Assembly (NCBI GenBank): GCA_944472135.2
Contig: OX235270.1
Location: 134,059,632 to 134,123,631 of the forward strand
Direction of reading: 5' to 3'
Length of the DNA: 64,000 nt
Origin: Trichobilharzia regenti
Taxonomy: Eukaryota; Platyhelminthes; Trematoda; Strigeidida; Schistosomatidae
In this document: positions 1 to 11,175 of the stretch, one piece after another
Position numbering within the stretch: the stretch's first letter is position 1
Layout: every line of letters starts with the position of its first letter
The notes under the pieces: generated by a model
Databases searched by the model: none
What the model was told of the DNA's origin: nothing
What the model saw: only the letters and a program-made list of their open reading frames with translations
Program-made: the position numbers and the translations under genes

Positions 1-1
1 T

Positions 2-313
2 ATACAGAGTGATTCGTCTACCCAGTGTGACACAATGCCGATCACCACCTCCTCCAACATCAGAACCACCGCTGAAACAACAACAACAACGACTAAGACA
101 TCAGATGACTGTGAAAAATACCTTAATCAGTTACAGGCTAGAAATAGCTTTCTTAATCTAGCCTTACCAATTCTTGTTTTCAGTCAACCAGGAGTATGTC
201 GGTATACGCGTCTACCAAATGGTAGAAGTTTCAGTCTCTGGGATCATTGGTGTATTGATCCATGGAAGTCGGTGGATAACTATTTGTTAAGTGATTTTAT
301 TGAGCAAATTAAG
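2..313 (+). CDS. Exon of an E1 ubiquitin-activating enzyme (partial gene)
   Basis: The frame is open from the window edge to an AAG codon followed at once by GTGAGTAG, a consensus splice donor, so the exon ends in phase 0 at 313. The residues NSFLNLALPILVFSQPG, followed by RSFSLWDHW and a Leu/Phe-rich segment ending FIEQIK, match the part of E1 enzymes (UBA1/UBA6 type) that leads into the C-terminal ubiquitin-fold domain, which recruits the E2. E1 enzymes activate ubiquitin with ATP and pass it to E2s in cytoplasm and nucleus. Upstream of this block is a Thr/Ser-rich stretch (about residues 14-35, with a run of six threonines) that is not typical of the family and may be a lineage-specific insert. 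The true start and the upstream exons lie outside the window. I could not identify the following exon downstream. UBA1 and UBA6 cannot be separated from this exon. Confidence 0.7.
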
Positions 314-864
314 GTGAGTAGTGTTTTAATTTAGTAGTAATAATAATAATTTTAAAAAATATCGTCAGTATTTAACGGCTGAAGATGAACTTCGTCCCGA
401 ACTTGACCCAAGATGAACTGAAGGCCAGTCAGTTAAACCCTTAAGAACCTAACAGTTTATCACTAATAAGTGACTATGGAAATACGGCTAATTACCTTTC
501 ACTCTCATATGAGTCACGAGTTTGATCTCCCTACCCGCTTACTTCAATCTAAACAGGTGAATAGTATTCTCTGTCCACTCATTACATTATTGTGGTTCAT
601 AGTTAGGTACACTAAGAACATCCATTCTGGTTAATAGAATTTTGTCTAATATTAATAGTGTGATTTCTTTTAGTGTGAAGACAGATAATATGCTCACCAA
701 TGACATTGGGAATCTACAGAAGTCGGATATTATGATTCACAGTGATTGGCTGACATAACCACCATATAATTGATACATATTAACAAGATTACTGTATTTC
801 TTCAGTTTTTTGTCGTTTCTGCCTCATTGTTCTGACTTTTTTCTTACTCAGTGAGTTATTATCG
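314..864 (+). other. Non-coding, probably intron of the E1 gene
   Basis: The stretch begins with the splice donor of the E1 exon. It is AT-rich with stops in all frames, and I see no repeat or RNA gene in it. Confidence 0.4.
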
Positions 865-1110
865 ATGTGTTGGTGGTTCAATGGTAGGATGAGTTTTCGC
901 CAACCATACATATGGTCTGGATTCCGACTGACTCATTCCTTTTAAGCCTCGCCTTGCTTACCAACCAGTAGGGTAGTAATTCTGGAGAAAGGGTGGAGGT
1001 TGAGCGTGAGACTAGCAACCTCACCCTGTGAAAATAACAACGCCAGCACGGCTACTGAGACTTCAAAGTTCTAAGTCATATGTCCCTCTGAAAACACAAA
1101 GGAATGGAAA
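865..1110 (+). repeat. tRNA-headed SINE with LINE-like body
   Basis: It starts with a tRNA-Gly-like segment: GGTGGTTCAATGGTAGGATG resembles an A box, and GGTCTGGATTCC lies at B-box distance. The body then reads through a GTGAGACTAGCAACCTCACC motif and a stretch ending in an A-rich tail. The same layout recurs at 4981, 16350, 37610 and, inverted, near 39050. The body resembles the start of the RTE-like LINE at 32.8 kb. Confidence 0.5.
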
Positions 1111-2370
1111 ATAAAGGCAGAATACTTCTTCAGTGAATGAAATTCACTCAACTCAGCCAAATACCTATGGCTTTTTAGTTTGCTTATTGTACAGGGAGTT
1201 ATTATTTTATGTATTCTTTGCTGTTTCTCTAACACTACTCCTGAATTACCTTGACAATCAATCGATTATTGTTATAATAAGATCATGTGAATAAAGTCAA
1301 CTGAAAATAATGAAAGAGAGAGAGAGAGAGAAAAGTAGTCGATCGATAAACAATTTTATTTTTGAGTGACTGACTGCAAAGAACTACGATGAGTCAATAA
1401 TTTTGTTACACTTTGGCTAACTGTTTTGTTTAATGCCAAGAGACGTCTGATTATGTTTGACGTCTTATTTTGTAAAATATTTATTAATACTGAGACCATC
1501 TCTGGATCGGATCGGTTGACTACCATCTATTGATACAACTCAAGGATTCTAATCAGCAGGCTTTCAATATACAAATATCGTTCTATTTTGGACCTGTCAG
1601 GTGTAATAGACTTATTCTCACTTCAGTTGGTATTAATCATTCCACTGAGATTGGAGCTCAGTAGTTTTTTTTAGTTCCAAGCACCAGAAAGTGTTCTTTC
1701 TAAGGGGACATACGATCAAGTAACAATCAACGGAAGTTAGCGTACGCTGTTATAAGGTTGCATTGGTAGTGATGGTACTATGTTGCATAGATGAAGCTGT
1801 GTCAACTATGACAGTGGTAAAACAATAGGAATTTAGATCGACCGTACATATTCCATTATCCGTATTGTGAATGAATGAATGAATGAATGAATAAAAAAGA
1901 ATATGGGAAAGGTTTGTTCAACATTAAATCGATAATCGATTAACTGATGTTTGTCTTTTTTTTCAGTCACTTTCAAGATATTTTGATAAGTAGATTGTAT
2001 TTGTTTTGCTTTGGTTACACACGAACGAACACACATGCGCATACACGCAACAAAATTATAAATGATTGTGTTTGTTGCATCTTCACTTCTGTTTTCCTCC
2101 CTCTCTCTCTCTCTCTTCACTGCTCCTTTCTGTTTTATAGTTTTTATCGTTTTTGTCTGAAAACAGGACAATGTGATGATGGTGATAGTAATAATAATAA
2201 TAAAAGTTATGAAGAAATTGTATAGAACACATGAAAGCAGAAGAAATGTATATGCCTAGTGGGAGTAGATAATTGAATACAATAACTCTGTTCACATTTG
2301 TTTTCCTTCCATTTGATTTGTTTTAATAACTGATGATATTCTCAAACTATTGTATATCATATCACGAATC
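1111..2370. other. Non-coding with simple repeats
   Basis: No gene is recognisable. It contains (GA)n near 1314-1330, (GAAT)n near 1869-1891, a CT tract near 2100-2118 and a short (TAA)n run near 2190-2202. The short ORFs here are low-complexity translations. Confidence 0.5.
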
Positions 2371-2377
2371 AGAATCA

Positions 2378-2690
2378 GTTTCGTCCTAGTTTTTGAGCCA
2401 GAATTCTAGTAGTATGGGCTGATTAACCTCTCTGATCTGGGTGTAAACCACTGTCACACCGGTGATCAACTCAGTCCGTAGCAAGCGCAACAGCCGTCCG
2501 TCTAGTGTTTCGGCGCACTTATGTCTAGCTAGCTCCTCCATGATTATCCATAGCCTGCCATCTCCTCTTTACATAATCTCCTTCGTGTGTCAACCATAGA
2601 CGCCCAACTCATCCCTGTTCATTTAGGTTTCACTCAACAGCCTGTCTGACATGTCATGTCATTTGTTTTCTAGCTCTCCTTCGTGTGCGT
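2378..2690 (-). repeat. Unclassified degraded repeat
   Basis: It begins with GTTTCGTCCTAGTTT, which matches the ribozyme arm of the Sm-alpha-like SINEs, followed by a more GC-rich patch. In reverse complement that patch gives broken frames vaguely like LINE 3' ends. I cannot place it in a family. Confidence 0.25.
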
Positions 2691-2699
2691 CTCGTCCAT

Positions 2700-3067
2700 C
2701 TGTTATATTTCTTTCTGAATGGTATTCTGTAATACTTATTGTTTTTTAGGCAAAATTTGTATTCCTACGTTAGTGTTTTTATGCTGTCATTGCCATCTTT
2801 AAATCGTATTAAATATTTTTATCGTTATTTAGAAAAACTCTATCTACTAAACATCATCAGCATAGAGAATATTTTGTAATTTTTGAAATGTTCCATAACT
2901 TATGGGCTAAAATTACTTTTCAATTAGATTTAAATTATGTTTAATTGACGCCCACGTAATCATATGCATACACATATACACAAAATAAATGTCTGTCTTA
3001 TGCATTCAATGATTTATTTCTTAATAAACTTTAAATGTGACTATGCGTGTGCATATGTGTGTGTGTA
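2700..3067. other. Non-coding, AT-rich
   Basis: AT-rich sequence ending in a short GT-rich tract near 3045-3064. No gene seen. Confidence 0.45.
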
Positions 3068-3720
3068 CAACTTACTTTACTTTACTTCGGCTATCTCCTA
3101 CGGGAGGATGAGCCGGCTTCATGAACGTCTCGAATCATCGCTGCCCAGGCGCGGCAATTTGTAAGAGAGTTCATGAAGTTTCATGGGAATTTGGTACGAG
3201 TGATGTCCCCAGAATCGCTCGGCCTTTTGTTTGAGAGTGCAGCTCTAGCCTTTACACAGCCAAGTGTGACCTACAAGGCAGTAGGAGTGGAGTAAGGAGT
3301 CCACTATCCATTGGCAGCCGGTGACCGGAGTTCGGTTCATACGCCTTTTTGAATGGGGCCAGACATCCAGGACATCCAACAAGCCCTTTGTCCATACGTC
3401 TGCCGGTGAGCTCCAGTGAGCTTCATACGCCAGTCGTTGGAGGTTTGGAATCAGGGTTTAGCCATCTCCCCTAGACCGTCATCCAATGGACAGTCAACCC
3501 GGTGGAGAGCGCCGGGCATCCGCTTTCGCCCTCTCACTTTGGTGAGAAACACCTCCGCCACGTGAAGGCAGTGAGTAGGACTTCCTCAGGAGAGGCTATG
3601 TAAGACGCCCGGTCATATGGGAGCATTTCAAGAGGTGTGCGGAGGGGTGGCCAACCCGCAGCGCAAGGCACCCACCCCCGACCATCCTGAGGCTTTGGAG
3701 GCTGACGTAATATTTCATAA
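3068..3720. repeat. GC-rich interspersed repeat of about 650 bp
   Basis: Its base composition is sharply GC-richer than the flanks. The part near 3270-3345 (AAGGCAGTAG, then GTGACC, then TTCATACGCC) is echoed in a diverged second copy at 37815-38220, so it is a dispersed repeat. It has no long ORF and no recognisable protein domain. Confidence 0.45.
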
Positions 3721-4107
3721 TGTTCCGACTATCTTTAAATGCGTTTTTTTCCTCAATGCATTTAGGACATTACAATTTATGTTCGCGGTCCACACTGAAG
3801 TAGGCATTGACAAGTAGTTCGTTTTTATTTGAAACAACGCATACACATACATACACACACAGAGATGAAGTAGATTAGAAACAAAAAATATTAGCTCAAC
3901 TTCAATTTAGACTTTGTCATCTGATGAAAACAGTTGGCGAAACATTGCAAAATTAAGGAGCATTGAATGACTGTTTCATCTTAGCTTGTGACTCTTCAAT
4001 GGTTGCCACGCACAACTTCAACTAGTCTCGTACCTAGCAGCTTCAGGCTACTAGGCGATCATGTTACCGAACGCTCCACTGGATTGAAATCAAATTTTAT
4101 AGTGTTG
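3721..4107. other. Non-coding, AT-rich
   Basis: Includes a short CA-rich stretch near 3838-3860. No gene or clear repeat family seen. Confidence 0.4.
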
Positions 4108-4375
4108 CTATCCAGGGATTTCATTGGCTACAGATTTGATCACTGTCGGAAAACCTTGGAGTACTGGACAGTTGTTTCATCTCAGTACGCTTCGAACCTA
4201 AGACTTTGGACCATTTGATTGAGTTCCAGTGACTGAATGGTCTACGAGCTGACCTTTTAACTGGGATGATCCTGAGTTCGAACCCTGGTAGGTGCTTACT
4301 GTTATAAAGTCCTAAACAAGGACGATACAACTATCCAGTACTCTCTGCTTGTTTTCAATGGTTTGCTGACTGATA
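4108..4375 (+). repeat. Sm-alpha-like SINE pair, degenerate ribozyme
   Basis: A short reversed head (4108-4215) adjoins a forward copy. The forward copy shows a tRNA-like core: GACTGAATGGTCTACGAG as A box and GAGTTCGAACCC as B box. It is followed by the ribozyme arm with CTGTTAT where CTGATGA is expected and GATAC in place of GAAAC. The hammerhead core is therefore mutated in this copy. Confidence 0.6.
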
Positions 4376-4980
4376 TGTCAACTCGTCATCGAACCCGAAA
4401 TCAAATTATCTATGAATTCTGTACCTTGGTTTTCAACAGGTTCTCTGACTGTTGTCTAAATCTAAGGGCATCGAGTGCCTACAATCCAAAAACTTACTAT
4501 TAATCTTCTGCTCATGACTGACTGGCTTCATACTGCATGTCCTGGAAATTCTCAATGAGAAATCCTAATTGACAGAATCTTACTGGGCTCACCGATGAAA
4601 TTTATTTGGCATTAGTGCTATATCGTGAATTTACAGAAGTTACAATGCATTGGAGTATGAATGGATAAACTTGATCGAATTTTTCCAAACTTTAACCCGA
4701 TGTCTTCTGTAGTCATAACTCCTAAATGATAGACAGGACAAAACAGATGACCAGTGAGAAAATGCCCCTCTAATTAATCTCGATTCGTGACAAAATTAAT
4801 CATATCCCCACGATTTTAATAAAATCTAAATATTACTTGTTGTTAATCATCTCGAAAGTTGAATTGAAATTGTGGTAATGAGGAAGGTCTTATCGAACAT
4901 CCATTCAGCTTAGAAGAAATCAAACGTAATTGATAGTCACCACTTGAGTTTCAACTTTTCTTCAGCATTTCACTGTCTGT

Positions 4981-5220
4981 GCACTCGGTGTTTCAGTGGT
5001 AAAATGCTCCCCATAGTTCGGGGTTCTATTCTATCCTCGCCGATGCACTGCTGTTAAAGCCTCACATAGTCTACTCACCGATAGTAAACCTCTTGAACGG
5101 AGGTTGGTGGGTGGGGGCAATCAATCATACTCCGTGAAACAAACCACTACTAAAACTTTACAGCTTGAAGCCCACTATCTTCCACTCGGAACCCAAAGCA
5201 ATATAATAAATAATAGGCAT
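4981..5220 (+). repeat. tRNA-Gly-headed SINE
   Basis: Positions 4981-5047 read like a decayed tRNA-Gly: GCACTCGGTGTTTCAGTGGT at the 5' side and CGATGCA closing the acceptor arm. The T-arm region is damaged and the total length is slightly short. The remainder carries the GGTTGGTGGGTGG body and ends ACTCGGAACCCAAAGCAATA plus an A/T-rich tail. That 3' end resembles the end of the RTE-like LINE at 12.1-13.25 kb (CTCGGAACCCAAGGG), so the SINE may borrow that LINE's machinery. Confidence 0.55.
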
Positions 5221-5576
5221 TCCAAAATTTAAAACCTTTAGATGATTTTTGTTGTTGTTGTTGTTGTTGCTACTTTAAGCAAAAAAAGCGAGAAGAAACT
5301 CAACAAATTCGATTATTTATTATTTCCTTATCTGTTTAACAAATTTTTTACTTAAGTTTTTGGTTGTCATAGTGACAGATTGATGAGATGCCTTATGTGT
5401 GTATATATTTTGTTTACTTATTTGTTTGCATGCTTGCTTACTTGCTTATATATGCCTGTTCATCTCTTAGTTTGTGTATAGCCTAACCCACAATCCACTC
5501 AGTGATATTTGTAACAATAAGAAGGACGACAATAGCAGTTGTAGTAGTAGTAGTACTAACAATGACAATATAGGTG

Positions 5577-5580
<4 letters not shown>

Positions 5581-5627
<47 letters not shown>
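5581..5627. repeat. (AT)n microsatellite
   Basis: Uninterrupted AT dinucleotides of about 47 bp. Confidence 0.95.
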
Positions 5628-5631
<4 letters not shown>

Positions 5632-6989
5632 GCTGGTTGATCTTAGTTACAAGAAACTTATTGCTGCAAAATTATTTAAAAAACTTATTCTACAGCATAA
5701 AATTTCAAGTGATGAACAAATAGTTACCACTTTATCGTTGTTCTTGTTGCCACCCTTGAAATTATCATGCTGATTCTGTCAGATGCAAGTGTCCTCCGTC
5801 TATCTCTTTTTGCTCTACTCTACTCTTCTGAATTCTGCGTTACTCTCCATTTTTGTGATAATTCTTATTGTTCTCATTGTCTTCGTCTTAATTGTAATGA
5901 TGATGAAAATGATAGTGAGGTGGATGAAACGATTACCAGGGGGAATCACAGTTACACATCAACATTCTGGATGTCGATAGTTCGAATCTAACTTTCCACC
6001 GTCTAACCACCCGTTGTGATTCATCATGAACAACATTACGTGTGTTTGTGAGCTGGTGTACGTTTCCTTCATTTAAATACACATTAAATGTTTGTATATA
6101 CTGTGTAGAATGTAGAATAATTCCGTTTACTGATGATTACCATTATTGAAAATGATCTTTTTGGAAGATAATTCCAATGAAGAAAAAAACAACAGCAACT
6201 GTTCACTTCCTGTAACTATTCCCCAACTTTATTCAGTATTCTTCAATGTAAATGAGCTGAACAAATAAATATAAAATAATATTTTAATTCAGTAACAATT
6301 TATACGTGTGCAAAAAAAAAGGGAGGGGCGGCTGTAAACTTCACCATGAAGCAATGTCATCTAGAAAAATCAGTGGACACTGAGTGGACAGATGTATCAT
6401 TTTCTTGTTTGCGCCTCTTAAATAGGTTCGTTAGCATTACTTCTCCGCAGTGGGGGAGGGGGGCGGGGGAATGGGTAGAATCTAAAACTAATCAGCCCAC
6501 TGGTGGATTGTGGAGGGAATCAAGCACTCTGGTATCGAGTGTCATGACAAGTATTCACGGATAACATTGGAGAGTGTTAGAGTTATATTGCGAATAAAAA
6601 AGAAAGAAGGTGAAATTCACGGTTCCATTGGGTTGTTCTGTCTAAGTGGCTTGAAATAGTTAGAGCTGGCGCTTGTGATTGTTCATCATTGAAGAGTCCT
6701 ACACTAGAACGAGTCAGCAGTTCGTTTCACCTTTCGTAAAGGAATCAACCAGATTCTGAAGAATCAAAATTTCTTGTTTTTAAAACAAGCAAACAAACGT
6801 GTAACTGTTTCTGTTGGTAACTCCGATCAGATGTATTTATTGATTGTTTTTGTTTTATTATCTTATATTGTCAGTTTGAATAACCCTAAAAAGAAAAGAG
6901 AAAAACAAAATAAACAAATTATAAAATAGAAATGCAAGACAAAATTACTCGAAATTAGCGACTGATGTAAGGGAATAGAACTTGTGCAC
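5628..6989. other. Non-coding; one G-quadruplex-like tract
   Basis: No gene recognised. At 6452-6475 four G runs (GGGGG, GGGGGG, GGGGG, GGG) are separated by 1-3 bases, which fits a G-quadruplex motif on the + strand. Confidence 0.45.
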
Positions 6990-7285
6990 TGTGGAGAAAA
7001 ATCTATATTTTGATAAAGTCGCACAGTATTATACAGTGATATTTACTGATGACGACGTTTCGAGCACGATTTACCAATACTCATAATCAAATCAACTTAC
7101 TCACACAACTTTGCAGCTTCGTTTGTATGAAATAGAATACATGGAACTATATAGACGAAGTTGTAAAGTTGTGTGAGTAAACTGATATGATTATGGACAG
7201 TGATAAATTGTGCTTGAAACGTCGTCATCAGTAAATACCGCTGTATAATACTGTGAGACTTTACTAGAATAAATTTTCTCCATAA
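6990..7285. repeat. Near-perfect palindrome, two ~130-bp arms
   Basis: The left arm (6990-7122) and right arm (7155-7285) are reverse complements with a few mismatches. They are separated by about 32 bp. Both arms hold GAAACGTCGTCATCAG or its complement. This may be a fold-back element or two inverted repeat ends; the family is unknown. Confidence 0.85.
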
Positions 7286-8215
7286 TGGATAGAAACTGGT
7301 TGGAAAACGAAAAAATACGATTAATTATTTTAGATTTTTTGCGATACATATAGTTCGTAAAACTGTATATTATTTTTATTATTATCCGGTTGAACGATCT
7401 GGTTGTAATCAAATAGTTCATGAATTCCAACTTCTGATTATAATTTCTATGTAGATGTTTTAATGGAAAAGATAATATTTCATTACTTTCCTATTCATTC
7501 ATTTGAATGTGTCATATAACATTCTTTTGTCTACTTAACACTATTCTGTTGTTTATTATGCATATAGTATTCTATGACCAGTTTATACTTGTGTATTGTT
7601 CTTCGTGTTTCGCTCTTTCTTATCTCCACCACCTTTTGTGATGCGCACGTATTAGATGTTGTGTCTGTACGCGTCTGTGTGTGTGTGTGTGTGTGTGTGT
7701 GGAGGAGAGGGGGGATAGTCTACTTAATGTTGGTCAGTACTTGTGATAATTTAATTTAGGTCAGTTAACAAGCAAGGGCATAAAAGACAATGTACTTTTT
7801 TTTCCTCTTCTTCAGAATATGGATAGTAGACTTCTGCATTTTGACCTTAATCTCAGTCAAGTTTTTATTTTTCTTTCATATTATTATTATTATTGATACT
7901 GAAATGATGTATATGATACATATTGTTAAGAGAAACATTCAAAATCTCGTATAGATTACTCAAAGGCTATCTTAAAATATACAATACACTACAGTTACTT
8001 GGAAATGCTCTGATATGAGTTAATTCATGCGTATCTTATCGAAGTGAGTGCATTTTCAAGCGTTGTATTCTAATCTGTAGAACACAGTAGTGTTGTATGA
8101 CATTAGAGTACACATAGTGGTGGGAACTAAGCTGACATGTTTGAGTTGGAGAAGATTTTCAGATGGTAAAATCAAAACATTCATTGTACGAATTCATAAA
8201 GTTTTTGATTTTTAT
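7286..8215. other. Non-coding with GT microsatellite
   Basis: A (GT)n tract lies near 7675-7700, followed by a G-rich patch. No gene seen. Confidence 0.45.
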
Positions 8216-8490
8216 ATTCTTGACCAGGCATGTAGGGAGGTGCAAGTTGCTTGGTTGGGATCTCCAAGACACTAAGAATCAGTGCTTTGAGACTTTTGGT
8301 GATGTGGCTCAAATTCCGTTTCGTTGGCTGATATATATTCACTCATTGTGATCTCCCAAATGCGTTAAATTCCTCCATTTATTTATCCTCTCTCTCTCTC
8401 TCTCTTTCTCACATACATTTCCCTTTATAGTAGTTCTTTTGCATTTCTTTCTTGAATCGGTGCACTTTGGTACAAAGTTCTAAGTTGAAA
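8216..8490 (+). mobile_element. 3' end of a non-LTR retrotransposon
   Basis: GACCAGGCATGTAGGGAGGT, then GGTTGGGATCTCCAAGACAC and TTTTGGTGATGTGGCTCAAA, match the end of the LINE ORF seen at 47570-47700 (ending in a Gly-Asp-Met-Ala-Gln-Asn-Arg segment there). It is 5'-truncated and mutated. The 3' UTR runs on past a CT tract. Confidence 0.6.
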
Positions 8491-8985
8491 ATTCACTTGG
8501 TTTTATAACTAGATTGTTGGTATGATTTGGTTAATATGGATTACATCATAATGACCATATCCAATATAGTTTGATTAGAAGAGATGATTTCTTATGTGGA
8601 TAACTCCTTTTAGTACATAGTACTTATAGTGGCGAGAAGTTTGAATCTCTTAGATTTGAAGTTTCAATAGAATCGGGTTTTTTATTTTCACGAGATTGGA
8701 TTTCTAACCTCACGCTCTAAAGCTTCTAACACCTCGAATTTGAATGTAAAATATACTGCGATGACATTTCTTTCAGCCTTGTGACAACATTTCAGACTTG
8801 ACTGATAGGATTCAGTCAGCTCTAAGAATTATGCAACACAACATTTGTTTTTGGTCAGTGGTCAGATAATGTATCTGAGGTGTTCTGGGAACTTCTTTTC
8901 CCTCTGAAATAGTCTTTCAGGAGAGTACTTGTGACCTTCCATGCATTTAAGTCTTTCTATTGCTTCAATCCTGATCACGGCTTTA
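8491..8985. other. Non-coding
   Basis: AT-rich. The segment around 8790-8815 (GACTTGACTGATAGGATTCAG) recurs in altered form near 40780. No gene seen. Confidence 0.4.
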
Positions 8986-9410
8986 TATCAGTTAAGAAAC
9001 CATTGAACACCAGTAGGGAGTACTGGACAGCTGTTTCGTCCCCCCTAGTTTGGGACTTTTCTCTGCAATCCGCACTCACCACCCGGGTTCGAATCCAGAG
9101 CCCTCGGGTTTTAACTCGAGCTCATAGACCATTCAACCACTGTGATGCAACTTAGTAGCCAACCCATGAATTCTAATTTTTACCAATTCGTGATTTTAGA
9201 GTAACTGGCACTAGCCAGTGTCGTTCGTAGCGAGAATTTGTCCTTAATGCCGTTTGGGTGGACTTCAGCGGTCACTTCTGCTTACTATAACTCCAGGCGA
9301 TTTTGTTTAGTAGCCAGTTACTGCGTTTTTCATCGTTCCTTAACTGCTATCAATGTGTGATCAAGCTTGAAACACATCAAATTCCTGCAAACTGACTCTT
9401 GAAAGCTTTC
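8986..9410 (-). repeat. Sm-alpha-like SINE, minus strand
   Basis: On the minus strand it shows the tRNA-like A box (complement of CATAGACCATTCAACCACTG), a B box GGGTTCGAATCC, and then the ribozyme arm with stem-II-like sequence and an intact GACGAAACAGCTGTCC. The CTGATGA part is replaced by unrelated bases, so the catalytic core is broken. Confidence 0.65.
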
Positions 9411-10690
9411 TATTGTTGCTGTTGTTGTTGATTTTTAATGTGCATGATGTGTTAGTGTTTTATTAGCAAAAGCTACTCATTGCACAAGTGAATGACTGAA
9501 ACGATATTCCTAGAAGATAAGAAAGAAGTCCAATCTGTACAATAATAAATCAACTTTATGTACAAATGAGAATTCAACCAATCTGTAAACTGAGTTTTAA
9601 ACAGGACTACAAATTTGTGCTGTCTTGTTTTCTACTGTCGTTACAGTCTCACTGAGACGGAGAGTTTATTGCTAAATGGTTCCCTTAGAAGTACTTTTCT
9701 GATCATATATTTATACATCACAATACCTTCATATTAAGATGAATCACGCAATTCACATAAACAAACAAAAGATAATTGAAATAAAGACCGATAGATGATA
9801 TGCGTGACATCCTTGTTCGTTGCTATTGGTAACCGCGTAACATTATCACCATTGTTGTTTGTTATTGTTTTCGGTTTAGCAACAGAACTCCTTTCTCTTT
9901 CTTACAAGAAAAAGGATGGCTGAAATTAGAAAAAACTACAATTACAAACAAGACAAAATAATAAAGGAAACAAGAATGTTTCGATCAAAATTTATATTCA
10001 TCCCTTCTGTTCCAGGTGACCTCAATGTATATGGTGTGTTTTCCTCTGTTATTCCTCTATTTTTGTTTTCCTTTTCCTTTTTGTCTTACAACATTACTCT
10101 GAGGTGAGCATACAGAGCGGGGGTGGGGTGGGGGAAGCGGTCGCAGTGTTTAAACATTGCACTCATACTCTCCCTTTTCTTCTTCTTTTCTACTCGTTTT
10201 ATTTTGTCCTGTCAGTAGACCCCACCTGTGACCTAACAGTGTTAGCTTAGCAACGAGCATCACCCATAACAACAACGTGATTATTGTCTTAACTTCATGA
10301 CCTACTACTATTACTTCCCTATTCTGTCTGCATTTTGTCTAATGACTAGTCTGTTTGACTATTTAGTTAGTTATTTAGTTGGCTGGGATTTTTTAGGCGA
10401 ATTTATTTCAAGCATGTATTGCATACAACATATGATGGATGAATGATACTACTGACCTCTATCGTTAATATAATGTAGAGGCATAAATTACATTGTTTTT
10501 CATAGTGTCATGCATGTATTATGTACATCTGAAGAATAATACACTTTGTGTTACATTCATTAGTTCCACACATATACCTGTATGCATGTGTATGTGTGTT
10601 ATATACCTCTAGTTTTGTTATTATCTACCCTTAATTCCGTGTTAATATGAAGATCTAATATTAAGCATATCAATTGATCTTGTCTTTTTC
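9411..10690. other. Non-coding
   Basis: No gene seen. There is a G-rich tract at 10119-10135 (GGGGG, GGGG, GGGGG runs). Confidence 0.45.
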
Positions 10691-10694
10691 AAAT

Positions 10695-11175
10695 TATTAT
10701 TATTATTGTCCCCTATGGTTCCGAGCGGAAAATAGGGCTTCAACAGCAAATCTTTACTCTGTCCTATTCTCTGCGGTCCTCTTTAGCTGGCTCCACTACA
10801 GCCCATAGTCTCTCATCTCCTCCCCTCGCTGTCGCCTCCATGTCACCCGCGGAAACATGCTTAACTTGTCGATTTCCATTCAAGTTACACATGAGCTATG
10901 GCCTGACACGTGATATCACTCGTCAATCTCCTTAGTGTATGTCCAATTTATGTCCATTTTCTTCTGCAGTTTTGTTAACCAATAGGTTTTTGGTATGTTC
11001 CTAAAGTTTCTTGATATTAATTCTTTCTGACCGTCCATTTGATCTTCAATATGGAGCCAGCGAAGATAACTGTTGATAAGTGTCTTCAGCCGGCTGTTGG
11101 AAATGCTTTTTGTGACGCGTTAGCCATGTTTCTGACCTATACAGAAGCAGTAACTGGTTGACGTAGTTGGGCAGC
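10695..11175 (-). mobile_element. RTE-like LINE 3' fragment, minus strand
   Basis: The minus strand reads as a broken LINE C-terminus: a VLLY-x-x-ETW-like block, then a WSQLKRTAENR-like block, then CTCGGAACCATAGGGGACAA and a (TAA)n tail. The same 3' end occurs at 13.2 kb. Frames are interrupted by stops and shifts. Confidence 0.6.

Noticed and set aside
2083..2295. Short ORFs with Tyr/His or Glu/Arg runs
   Set aside because: They are translations of simple repeats (TAATAA and GA/CT tracts).
4981..5047. Functional tRNA-Gly gene
   Set aside because: The arms are damaged, the length is short and it continues into a SINE body, so it is the head of a SINE.
7045..7075. Hammerhead in the 7-kb palindrome (CTGATGACGACGTTTC)
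   Set aside because: CTGATGA and GAAAC are on opposite strands and almost touch, so the core cannot form in one transcript in the usual way.
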